Below are positions 37,281 to 47,172 of a stretch of DNA of 64,000 bases, piece by piece. The stretch lies in assembly GCA_036925085.1 (NCBI GenBank), contig JAUPFP010000042.1, forward strand, positions 1,602,045 to 1,666,044. The letters run 5' to 3'. Origin of the DNA: Brachycybe producta (lineage: Eukaryota > Arthropoda > Diplopoda > Playtdesmida > Andrognathidae). Every line of letters starts with the position of its first letter. The first letter of the stretch is position 1. The translations under genes were made by a program, and so were the position numbers. The notes beneath the pieces are model-generated. The model ran no database searches. It had not been told where the DNA came from and was given only the letters and a program-made list of their open reading frames with translations.

Positions 37281-38640
37281 CGAAAATATTGAGTTAATAC
37301 TTAAATATATAGAAACTTTTTAGTATTTCAATTTAAAATATTAATAATAAAGTCAATTTTTATTTGGTTTTCATGTCCTTAACTGGATTGCGTATAATTC
37401 ACCTGAACACATTTTATTTGAATTCATTTGACCCATATGTGTGTACGAGGTATAAGGTAGAACCATGATAAACACGACTATGATTGTTATTATGACTATT
37501 GCTAGAAAACAAATGTAATTTCATTGACAAGTTAAGAATACGAATGCATTTTTGTCATATTATGTCAATGAAATTACATTTGTTTTCTAATAATAGTCAT
37601 AATCATAATCGTGTTTATCATGACGAAAAGGGGAAAAAGTTACAAAAAAAAAGTTCATTTTGTTTAAGAAGTTCGTGAAATTCAAAGGTGGTTTCCACAT
37701 TTTCTCTCCGCTAGAATTGATATAATGGCCCAGATCTTTATGCAGCAAGTTGCGCTATCGCAATTCAAAACAGTTGACACGGTGAAATAATAATGTGAGC
37801 AGCTCCAACCAAGAAATCCGTCTTCGAATCCAGGAAGACCGTGTTCAGATTCATTATTTTATAGATCTATCTACCCAATTAAAATCCTCCCAGTTGCTGC
37901 TCTAATTCAGCTGTTTTAACTCAGTCGACGTTATAATGAGTGCTATAATATACAGTATATTCTTCATTTATTTCTATATACAATGTACAGAGTGTCCCAA
38001 AATGTAGGCACACTTCGGATGTTAATATAATTAACTACCATCTTTGTTTTGTTAAATTTAATTTAATAATTGAAAGTAAATGTGACGATAAAAGATTAGA
38101 TATAAGGAGACAGTTAACAACAACAAGTTAATCCAACCAATCCAAACCAACACAGTTATCTCAAGTGTTGAAAATGTCTTCCATTCTTGTAATACAATTC
38201 TCTTTGATTTCTTGCCATTATTCTTTACATTACTCTTAATTATAAAAAAATATTGAGTTAAACTTAAGAAAATAGACATTTTAAATGTGAATAAGTCCTT
38301 TATTTTAGGAAGCATATTATAGTTCGAAATACTAGGCATAATTTGTGATTTCCTTATGTCATAAAGATAACCAATTAGTTACAATGAATGTAATACCTTG
38401 TACACAGTCATCCTCACTCTGTCACACACACGCATTCAGTTGAAATGGTTCACCTTGTACACACATGAGTTAAATGAATTCAAATTAAATGTGTTTAGGT
38501 GAATTATACGGAATCCAGTTAAGGACATGAACAAAATAAAAATTAACTTTATTATTAATATTTTAAATTGAAATACTAAAATCAATATTTTGTCAATAGT
38601 TTATTTTATTATATTTAAGTATTAACTCAATATTTTCAGA
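37281..38640. mobile_element. Non-autonomous DNA transposon with long (about 190 bp) inverted repeats
   Basis: 37281-37464 and 38448-38640 are inverted copies of each other. Both contain AAAATATTGAGTTAATAC, ATGTCCTTAACTGGATT and a block around GTGTGTAC. The roughly 1-kb centre has no transposase frame. A separate hairpin sits just inside the left arm (37464-37622). Confidence 0.7.
37464..37622. repeat. Long hairpin with about 60-bp arms
   Basis: Left arm 37464-37528 (CATGATAAACACGA ... TTCATTGAC) pairs with right arm 37564-37622 (GTCAATGAA ... TCGTGTTTATCATG) across a loop of about 35 nt, with only a few mismatches. Confidence 0.9.
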
Positions 38641-38854
38641 TTAACTGAATAAATTGAATTCGACATATTGTTCGTTTGTCCTTCACACGGCTCTGTAGAA
38701 CACGTTTATTATTTAAATACATTTAAATTATCAGGTGCTGTGTACTAGGTATTAGGGTTGTAGTCTTAATTATTGATAAGTAACACTAACTTTGCCTTGT
38801 GATGTTTTTCACTTAAAAATGTTTTTCCCTTTACGTAATTTAGAGGTTTGAAAC

Positions 38855-39240
38855 TAGAGGTGGGACGAATCCTAAATTTTCTCGAATCCGAATCCTAAAA
38901 GGTTCTCGTATCTCCCGAATCCTTCATATAAGAATACCGTATTATTCATTAAGAAGATAGAAATAAATTAAATAAATTTCAAAACAGTGTGGCTTCACTC
39001 AGGGTCGCCACAAGGTGATATTTTTGATCCGGGTCCGACCATCGAAATTGCAACAATCGCCGGTTTATTTGTTAGTGAACACTTCTATTGGACGTCAATG
39101 GACTTAAAACTAATTTTACCAAAGTTTTCAACAGGTTTTTTTAAGGTTAGGATTCGAAAGACGATAAATGCGTGAAGACTCGAGTTTTCGAATCACGAAT
39201 ATTTTTCAAGATTTACCGGTTTTCGAATGGCCCATCCCTA
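38855..39240. mobile_element. hAT non-autonomous element with perfect 8-bp target duplication
   Basis: Ends TAGAGGTGGGACGAATCC and GAATGGCCCATCCCTA are inverted. Flanks are TTTGAAAC at 38847-38854 and TTTGAAAC at 39241-39248, identical over 8 bp. It is 386 bp long and carries no transposase. Confidence 0.9.
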
Positions 39241-39572
39241 TTTGAAACCAATCCTTGAATCTTAAATGAGGCTTAACCCAGCTTTTTTTTTTAAAAAAAG
39301 TATGAAAAAAAAATTAACTATTTTTACAACTAGAAATGTAAAAAATTATGTCAAAAGTATTTTCATGGCAATATCTTAAAAAATAATACATTTTATAAGT
39401 TTGAAAATGGCCTATTTTTGTTTTTTTCATTAACATTTCATAAAAACCATTTTTAAACCGTCACGTGAAGTTTATTTTTAAAGATATCATCATGAAAACC
39501 GTTCACTTGAAAAATATAAATTTTCTCCCAACCATGGGTTGGGTGCGGACAAAACCCTCGATAGAACATAAT

Positions 39573-40392
39573 TGTGACACCCTGTAGTAACAAAATGGTG
39601 AGACACCCGGCAGAAATTCCTCTCTGTCAACACGGCACCCCTTGGTGCACAGATGTTCAGACTTGGGTGGCCCGAATTCTAAGTGAATTCGTGGAACCCA
39701 GTCCGACCATGAGAAATTGGGAATAGAGTCCCAAAAATACCTTTCCGTTTAAGGTAATATCCTTGGCCCCGAGCAATGATTGACCCAGTTGGTCAATCAT
39801 TGAGCCCTGAGGTGACAGTTGCCCCTCCCAGGAGACTGGACAAGTGAGCTTGAGACTTGAGTGTGAGACAGTCAGAGTAGAGAGTTCAAACTAGTAAGTT
39901 GGAACTACTCAGAGTTTCGAAAAGTAAAACAGTAAAGTTTTAACTTAAAAGAGAATAATCTTATGTAAGGAACTGTACATAACTTTGTTATGTTCATCAT
40001 AATAATCGAAGTAAAAGAGTATATTTTATTCAACCTAAAAGTTGTTGTGTGCAGAGTTTATTGGGTCTTAGTACTCCTAAAATAGAGGAGTATCCAGCAG
40101 AAGGCACTCAGACACAGCCTGAGTCCCTCTGCCTGGAGCCTCCAGCGACTCAACGAAAAGAACATATAGTGCCATCGGCATCGTCAAGCCCTATATCCAA
40201 AGATCCCTAGGAAAGACGGTCTTTTTGTGGGCGGTTACCAGGCCAGACAGCTAGTTGCCGCACCCGGTGAAATCAACCCCCAGAGGTACAGAGGCTGGCC
40301 CACAGCCGATGAGAGTCGACCCCGGCACCACCGGTTCATCAACGTCAAAAGATCGTGCAAAACGGCGGCGCCAAAGGGCCAGCATCGTCACA
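39573..40392 (+). mobile_element. Third, diverged solo LTR of the gag-only family
   Basis: Begins TGTGACACCCTGTAG and ends CGTCACA. It aligns through its length to the young LTR, including the segment encoding the Gag start. Flanking ATAA occurs on both sides if one extra T belongs to the left end. No internal region is attached. Confidence 0.8.
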
Positions 40393-40564
40393 ATAACCAT
40401 GCAGGTGCATGACCTCGGAGTATTTACAAAGCTAAATTAATAAAGAAAATCATGATTTAATTAAAAAAAATCACAATCTAATAAAATTTAATACAATCAC
40501 GATTTAATAAAGTCATAATATTTGATTTTTTCCAACAATGATTTGCATATATTTCACAACCAGT

Positions 40565-40850
40565 CCAATCAAGTCATAAGTCCAAATCAAATGTAATTTC
40601 CAAGTCAGGACAACACAAACATTCATGCCCATGCCAGGATTTGAACCCAGAACTGGGGGTGTGCCCAGCACTAGAATGTCATTTGCCATGATTTGCTATG
40701 AGCGGCATCGATTTCTGATTGGTTTGTTTCTTGGTCTGATGTCATAAATAAGCGAGTGGCGAACGAAATTCTAGTGCTGGGCACACTTGTCTGTCCAGAA
40801 CGGCAAGTGGAGCCTTCCCCACCGTGCTACCAAGGTGTCGGCAACTAATG
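40565..40850 (-). mobile_element. tRNA-derived SINE split by a MITE
   Basis: On the minus strand, an A-box-like GGTAGCACGGTGGGG (near 40829) and a B-box-like GGTTCAAATCC (near 40640) are separated by the inserted MITE at 40650-40795. The body at 40565-40630 resembles the SINE bodies at 18920 and 40960. Confidence 0.55.
40650..40795. mobile_element. Fold-back MITE, second copy
   Basis: Inverted ends around TGTGCCCAGCACTAGAAT, same family as 5018-5160. CCAGAAC occurs at both borders, consistent with a target duplication in the SINE. Confidence 0.6.
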
Positions 40851-40914
40851 ATTACCTATTAGACATTAGTCGTTAAGCAACAATAAATGCTGACTAATAA
40901 TTAACTAATAGACT

Positions 40915-41100
40915 AATGAGAAATCGATTGCGGTGTTGAGGGTCCCGGGTTCGAATCCTGGCGAGAGCATGGATGTTTGTGTTGTCCTGCTTTGAATTTG
41001 GTTTGACTTGTATTTTAAATTTGCGTTTGTATTGAATTGTCTTGTATGTCCCTGAAATAACCTCGATGTTGATGGAGACGTTAAGCAACTAATAAACAAA
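40915..41100 (+). mobile_element. tRNA-derived SINE
   Basis: The B box GGTTCGAATCC at 40948 is followed by a SINE body and a 3' end GACGTTAAGCAACTAAT with an AAACAAAC tail. The A-box end is degraded. Confidence 0.65.
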
Positions 41101-41302
41101 CAAACTAATGAGAAATAAATAAATCATGTTTCCATAATTATTCGTTAACATTTAGTCAATAACTACAATAATTATCGCTTACTTGCTAATTACAAAGAAT
41201 TTAAACTACAACTAATATTTTGTAGTTATTAGTCATTATTACACAATTGATTGTAGTCATAATCATTAGTCATTTGTGAGACTACGTTTTGCCGAACTCT
41301 GG

Positions 41303-41308
41303 TTTATT
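41303..41308 (-). terminator. Poly(A) signal of the TTF1-like gene
   Basis: AATAAA on the minus strand, 10 nt past the TTF1-like stop codon. Confidence 0.6.
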
Positions 41309-41317
41309 TTGACTTCA

Positions 41318-44295
41318 TTAGTAACTCTCAGAAGATTCAGAATCTGAAAGTTCGTCATTACTAACTTCCGCCTGATCGGGATTAGCGTTTATGAGTTCTT
41401 TTATTGGCTCGATACAGTTATTCTTGGCTATTTCTGCTTTCCTTTCTTTTCGTTTCTCTAGAATGGGTAGGACACATCTATGTAAATATTCGACATTTTC
41501 TCTCAAATCCTTCATATAATAGCCAGGAACTTTACGCCTCACGTTTCCCCATCGAAAATGCAATTCAGGGCAGTTGGCACAGTGGAATACCGTGTACAGC
41601 TCCGACCACGGAACGTCTAGTTCCGTTTCATACTCGCCCTCGTATAAGGTCTTTATTAGATCTATATTATCGGCAACATTCCAGGTGTTGCGTTTATTTC
41701 TATTGCTTAAAAGGTATTTTGAAAGGACAAACAGCCAGTGAGGCCTGCAATTGATAGCATGCCGGTTTCCCATTATGTATTCGACCTTCTTCCACGGAAG
41801 ATTATGAAAAAGTTTTTTAAGGTCCTGTTGTCCTGTGAGTGTAACCAAAGCAACAATCAATTTCTTATTCTCCTCCATAGACCACGCTCCTTTTTTAAAA
41901 TTCTTGCAAATACGTGTGTACTGTAACTGGATGTTGCGGTACGGCCTTTCTAATAACGTTCTGAACTTCATCCACGATGTATTGTATATTTTAAAGAGCT
42001 CTAAAAGTCTCTCGTTTTCCTCTTTTGAGAATGTGGGTTTGAAATTATATGGATCCATCATGCGCCTCGCTAGAATCAACACCGACACTAGCGGCCTATC
42101 GTTGATTCCTTTTGCTATAAACTGACAAAACTTCCTTCTCCGCTTATTTGTAATCTTCTCATTTTTCTTCAAATTAATGAAAACCAATGGATTCGTAATT
42201 TTGTAGAGCCTTTTAAAATCCTCCCAGTTGCTCTTGAGCTGTTTTATTTCAGTTGCGGACCATTTACCTACTCGTATATTGACACCCTTCTCCTTTAAGA
42301 ACTCGTAATCATGCTTCGTCAAACTTCTATGTTTAAAAAAAGTGTGCAAAAACGGAAGTTCCCAGTCTATTTTTATATCGATGTCACACATTTCATCGAT
42401 TTCACTCTCACTTATGTCGTAACTGTAATCGTTTTGATAAATACGCCTGAGCGATCTTAATTTAGCCACGTTTCGCACTTTTCGCTCTTTCTCTTTCTCG
42501 GCCTTTTTTCCAACCTCCTTTTCCTCGTCATTCTCACTTTCGGTATCAAGTAAACCGTCATCTTCGTCGTCCGATTTTCTTAAAGTGCTTTCCAATTCTC
42601 TAACGTCGAAGCCTAGAGCAGTCAATTGATCGTCAACGGTATACCTCTTACGAAACTCCTCGTCCGACTCTTCGTCACTACCATCTGAAAGAACAAAAAC
42701 ATTTTTAACCTTGTTTATTGTTAGATAGTTTCTAGATTATGAGCAGCGGATTTTTGAACTGTGATTATTCTGTCTTTTAGGAGCCAAATTAAAAGAAACT
42801 AGCTGCAACGTGGTTGCTATTCATTTTTTAATAGCTGTACATGAATCTGCAAGATGAAAAAATACTTTGTCTGCTAAAAGTTGCGTGACGGGTGACTTTT
42901 GAAAAACTTTTTGACGACAAAATGAAGTGGAAAATAGTCGCCAGGCTGTGACGCCTGTGTGGACAAGGTTGCCGTCCTTTTCATAGAAAAGCTCAGCAAC
43001 GTTCATTTTCTCATCAAAAAGTCCTTCAAACGTCACTTGTGTGAATGTGTATATTTTCATGAAAATGTTTACAGACTCAAGTGGAATCGAGACTTTCGAG
43101 GAAACTTTTTTTTAGTTTTTTATTCGCTTTATCTTCCTAATAGGCAGAATAACCACAGACCTAACTGGGAATCAATTGAAAGTGTCGCCCTGATAGAAGT
43201 TTGTACGAACTCTCCTCCAACTGTCTCATCTTAAGTTCAAAGACTTCTGTTATGCTTCTCACTTTTCTCCGTCGGAGTCTCTTCGTTGAGCTCCGAATTG
43301 ATTTCGCATTTCAAGTCGTCGTCGTCGTCATCTTCCTCTTCTTCTTCGAATTGGTTTCGTCTCCTCTTCCTCTTCGCATTGTTTTGCGTCGCTTCTGGAA
43401 GCTTTAAATCGCTGTCGTCTTCCTTGTGATTCATCTCTTGGATTAATTTCGTTTTCTTTTTGTTTCTTTTAATTTTTTTCATTTCACGTTCTAAGTTCAA
43501 GCGTTCTTCATTCTCTCGTTTTAAATCGTCTTTCTTGAGGCAATCGTCCGAATCAGTGGAATGAACCAACTGGTCTTCGGATCGGTATCTTCTCCTCTTC
43601 TTTTTTCTCTTTGCGTTGTTTTGTGTCGCATCTCGAAACTCTAAATCGTCGTCTCCTTCATAATCCATCTCTGATCCAATCTTTTCAGTGTGTTTTACTT
43701 TTCGTTTGGATTTCTTTCTTTCGCGCCCTTCGTTCTCTCTTCTCAAATCGTCGTCATTTTTGTCTTTGACGAGGCAACCGCCGTCCGAATCAGTTGATCC
43801 AATCAAGTTGTCCACTTTTTCGTTTTCCGATCTGTGTTTTCTCTTCCGCTTCTTTTCCTTCTTGGCTTTGCTTTGTGTTGCTTCTAGAAGCTTGAAATCG
43901 TTGTCCATCTCTAGTTCAATCTCTCGAAGTTGAATCTTTTCAGTGTGTTTTACTTTTCGTTTGGATTTCTTTCTTTCGCGCCCTTCGTTCTCTCTTTTTA
44001 TATTATTGCCACTTTGTGTTTCCGACGAGGCAACCGCCGTCCGAATCTGTTGATCCACCCACGTGGTTCGTCTCTTCTTCCGATCTGTGTTTTCTCTTCT
44101 TTGTTTTTCTTTCCGTCGCATCCAGATCCTTTGAATTGTTGCTTTCACGTGATCCTCCATCGCCAACTTCTCTTCGTTCTGCTTTCTTCTTTTCCTTTTG
44201 TTTTCTTTTTCCTTAAAGCGATCTTCTTTTTCTTTTCTTACTTCTTCACTCTTTTTCTTCTTAATTTTTTTCTTTTCACGTTTTTCATTATTCAT
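41318..44295 (-). CDS. TTF1: TTF1-like Myb-domain protein (RNA polymerase I transcription termination factor family)
   Basis: Two exons, 44295-43263 and 42684-41318, join in phase 1 (donor GTGAGA, acceptor CTTTCAG) to give 799 residues. Exon 1 encodes an extremely Lys/Arg/Glu-rich N-terminus built from repeated modules. Exon 2 has an acidic stretch, then a Myb-type DNA-binding region: GKWSATEIKQLKSNWEDF (about 484), a KEENERLLELF helix (about 560), GAWSMEENKKL (about 610) and a fourth weak repeat (about 677), ending in an acidic Ser tail. This layout (basic N-terminus, helical leader, tandem Myb/SANT) is that of vertebrate TTF1 and Reb1-type factors, which bind rDNA terminators and stop pol I in the nucleolus. 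DMTF1-like proteins are the alternative. The start is the first in-frame ATG after a non-coding stretch. Confidence 0.82.
43263..44295 (-). other. TTF1: Exon 1 of the TTF1-like gene with repeated charged modules
   Basis: The exon encodes at least three copies of a module of roughly 60-80 residues. Each runs ENEGRERKKSKRKVKHTEKI (or a shortened form), then a short acidic EM/D stretch, then DATQNNAKRKKKRR, then STDSD. Two copies of the first block are identical over 20 residues. The first 110 residues are non-repeated but equally charged, probably coiled-coil or disordered. Confidence 0.8.
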
Positions 44296-44639
44296 AATTG
44301 CAACGATCTGTGATAAAATCGTATCAAATTAATAGGATTTTTGTTAATTAATTTCGACAAAAAAATTACTACAGGAGGTTACTATCGAGCAAACCAATGC
44401 TTAAAAAGCTCATAAAAGTACAATGCTGCCATCTATTAAGTATTGAGAGCAATATTTATTACCCAATTTATTCGGTTATTTTCTATTTTGCAACACTTAC
44501 AATGCTGCTTTGTAAATAAAATGAAAAAGAATTAACGGTAGATGAAGAATTCTGAAGTATTAAGTTGTATTTACGGATTAAAAGGTATTTTTTAAGGTGA
44601 TTTGTACGTTCAATAAGAAGGAAATTGTTATCGACTGTG

Positions 44640-44690
44640 CGCAGCCATATTGGATTTAATGACGATCATTGTGACGTCATTTTTCTTGGT
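44640..44690 (-). promoter_or_regulatory. Possible promoter motifs upstream of the TTF1-like gene
   Basis: A perfect CRE palindrome TGACGTCA sits at 44672-44679, about 380 bp upstream of the TTF1-like start codon. A YY1-like GCCATATTGG is at 44644. These are motif matches only. Confidence 0.3.
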
Positions 44691-45601
44691 GTCAGATAAA
44701 CATATGTTGAATTCGTCTGTCAATCTTTTTTTTTTATCGAATCAATTATATTTTACAAAAGTTAAAAATAGGTTGTAAGCTTCCTTAGCTATTTTAGAAC
44801 TATTTTATTTAAGAAAAACTGCTGTAAAATTTAATTAAAGTCAATTTTAGAAGATAATAGGCAGAAGTGTGAAATGATGAAGATGATTATTATCCCTATA
44901 GAAAATTGTTTCTTTGTTCATCTTGCAACATTAATATACTTTGTGACCAAACATAGGGAAATTTTTCATTTTTCGTATCTCAGGTCACATTATAGTATAT
45001 TCAAAGGTGGAATAGGTAGATTATTCGTAGCCTACATAGAGGCTAGGGCCATTCAATGGCAATGGCGCGCCTGATAGTTTTTTATTTCACTTGTTAAAAA
45101 TGTCGGTTTTTAATCTTTTATTTTAAGTGTTATAAGTTGAAAAGTTTAACTATTATTTGAATACACGAAAATAAGCCTCGATTTTGTTGTAAGTAGCGTT
45201 TTATTCTTAATATTTCTTGTAAATGGACGTTATAAGAGTTATAATGAACATTGATCCCTTTGAGGCCCCCCCCCCTTTTTTGCTCAGGGCCCCTCTAGTA
45301 TTTAAGTTTGGCGCTTTCAATATTTTTTATTTTACACAAATAAACATGATAAAGATTGGATTTACAATGAACAGTAAGCAATATATATATATATTTATAT
45401 ACTCTTTTAAATGTTAAAAGGTAATTTTCTTAACCATTTTTCAATTCAGAAAAATTATTTAGTTCCAAAACGATTTTTATTTTATTTAGATATTTAAAAT
45501 TTACTATGAAGTTCATTGAACTTTTGCTGTTGTTCGATTTTCGTTTATGAGAAACATGAAAAACATGTGGACATTATATATGTATTGAGTAATAAGAGAG
45601 A

Positions 45602-45767
45602 TTAAGAAGATTTCCAGTAATACATGGAAGCCATTCCTCGTACTAGTTCCTGCAAAGCGTAGTTGCTGTGCCGTAACTCACGAAGCGATCCCTCGGACAC
45701 CCGCCGAATGGACTCCAGTATCTCATTCTTCTCGTCTCTTTTCTTCCTTCGGTTTTCTTCGACATAT
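45602..45767 (-). other. Alternative last exon 3b of the BTB gene
   Basis: Acceptor TAACTCTAG, same phase as 3a, own stop TAA. It encodes about 54 residues, Lys/Arg-richer at the start, ending ELVRGMASMYYWKSS. Clearly a tandem duplicate of exon 3a. Confidence 0.85.
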
Positions 45768-47114
45768 CTAGAGTTAAAGAGATTCTACCAGTGAGTTACA
45801 TGAAGTTCAAATAAATATGACTATAAAGGACTTACGGTGAATTCCTTAGACATCTGACTTGAATTGGACAAAACACTCCAAAATAACGATTTTTGTTTTA
45901 GAAGTTTGGGTTCTTTTTCTTCGATAAATATTTTGGAGATAAAAAAAAATGAAAATTGTAGTTGTCCAAAAGTGAAATACCGTATTCTACAAACCATCAT
46001 TTTGGAGTGTTTTTGTCTAACTCTAGGGCAAATTTTATAAGTGAGCCATAGAAAAGGCTACAGATTTAACTGGCATTAAATACAAGGGCCATTTGCTGTT
46101 AATGTCTGAACAAGAGGAAAATTCACTAGAAACCATTTTATCCATGAATTTTATGCTTTATTTCTTGACGATTACAATTACAATGTGTGTTGTATACTTT
46201 TGACTGATGTACAATGGTAAAGGCACAACAATAAGATATATTATTCCAATGAGGCAGATTCACATTAAGGCTAAATATAATAAGAGGGTGTTAAGAAATA
46301 TATACGATTTTACATGTAAAATTGTGTTTTCAGTACATATTTGGTTCGTATTTTTGAAATATGCCGATTAATTTTGTACTTTTTTTTAAGACTATGGTTA
46401 ACATAAATAACTGTATTGGGGATGTTTCTTGCTGTCCTGAACTTTTTGTTTTAAGAGGACCAGTAAGCCTGAGAAGCCATTCCTCTCACTAGTTCCTGAG
46501 TGGCCTCTTTAACTAGCTGCAGTTCCCTTATCGACTCACGAGTCACGCTCAGAATCGATCTAAGGAGAGAAATGCTTTGCTCTTCTTTTGTCCGTACTGC
46601 TTCGGCATACCTACAAAGACATTAATGGTAAAACCTAAATCTTAGCCACAGCTTAATAATAATAATTGATTTTGAACACTTAAGTTCTTACACTTGACCA
46701 ATAATTTAGTGCAAAATGTGCATTAATTAATTATATTTAACTAACAGCCAAAAAAATGGTGATCATTCACAATCAGTAATTGTTTGTTATGTAATGGAAT
46801 TTCAATTTGAGACCTAATAACGGTGTAATTAGAAAATGATGTGATACAAAAATGGTTTAGAAAATTGATCTCCAATCACAATTATGATACATTTTACAAT
46901 AATTTGTAAATAATGTTTATGCATTGAATGTTGAAGAAAGGCTGTGGTCTTCAGGACTAGTAAAACTCATTCTAGTTATGGCCCTGGACTTGAGAACCAG
47001 TAAAAACCCTAACACTGACTTGTCAAGTTTTCTACTAGTAAATTTTAACTAAATGATCAATAATACCAGAGTTGGGTTTGTCTAGTTTATAAGTTATTCG
47101 ACTTGTTCAAACAG

Positions 47115-47172
<58 letters not shown>

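Noticed and set aside
40930-40975. Possible tRNA gene
   Set aside because: Only the B box is preserved; the 3' part is a SINE body with an AAACAAAC tail.
43201-44313. Several plus-strand Phe/Ser/Leu-rich frames
   Set aside because: Antisense of the Lys/Glu-rich exon 1 of the TTF1-like gene.
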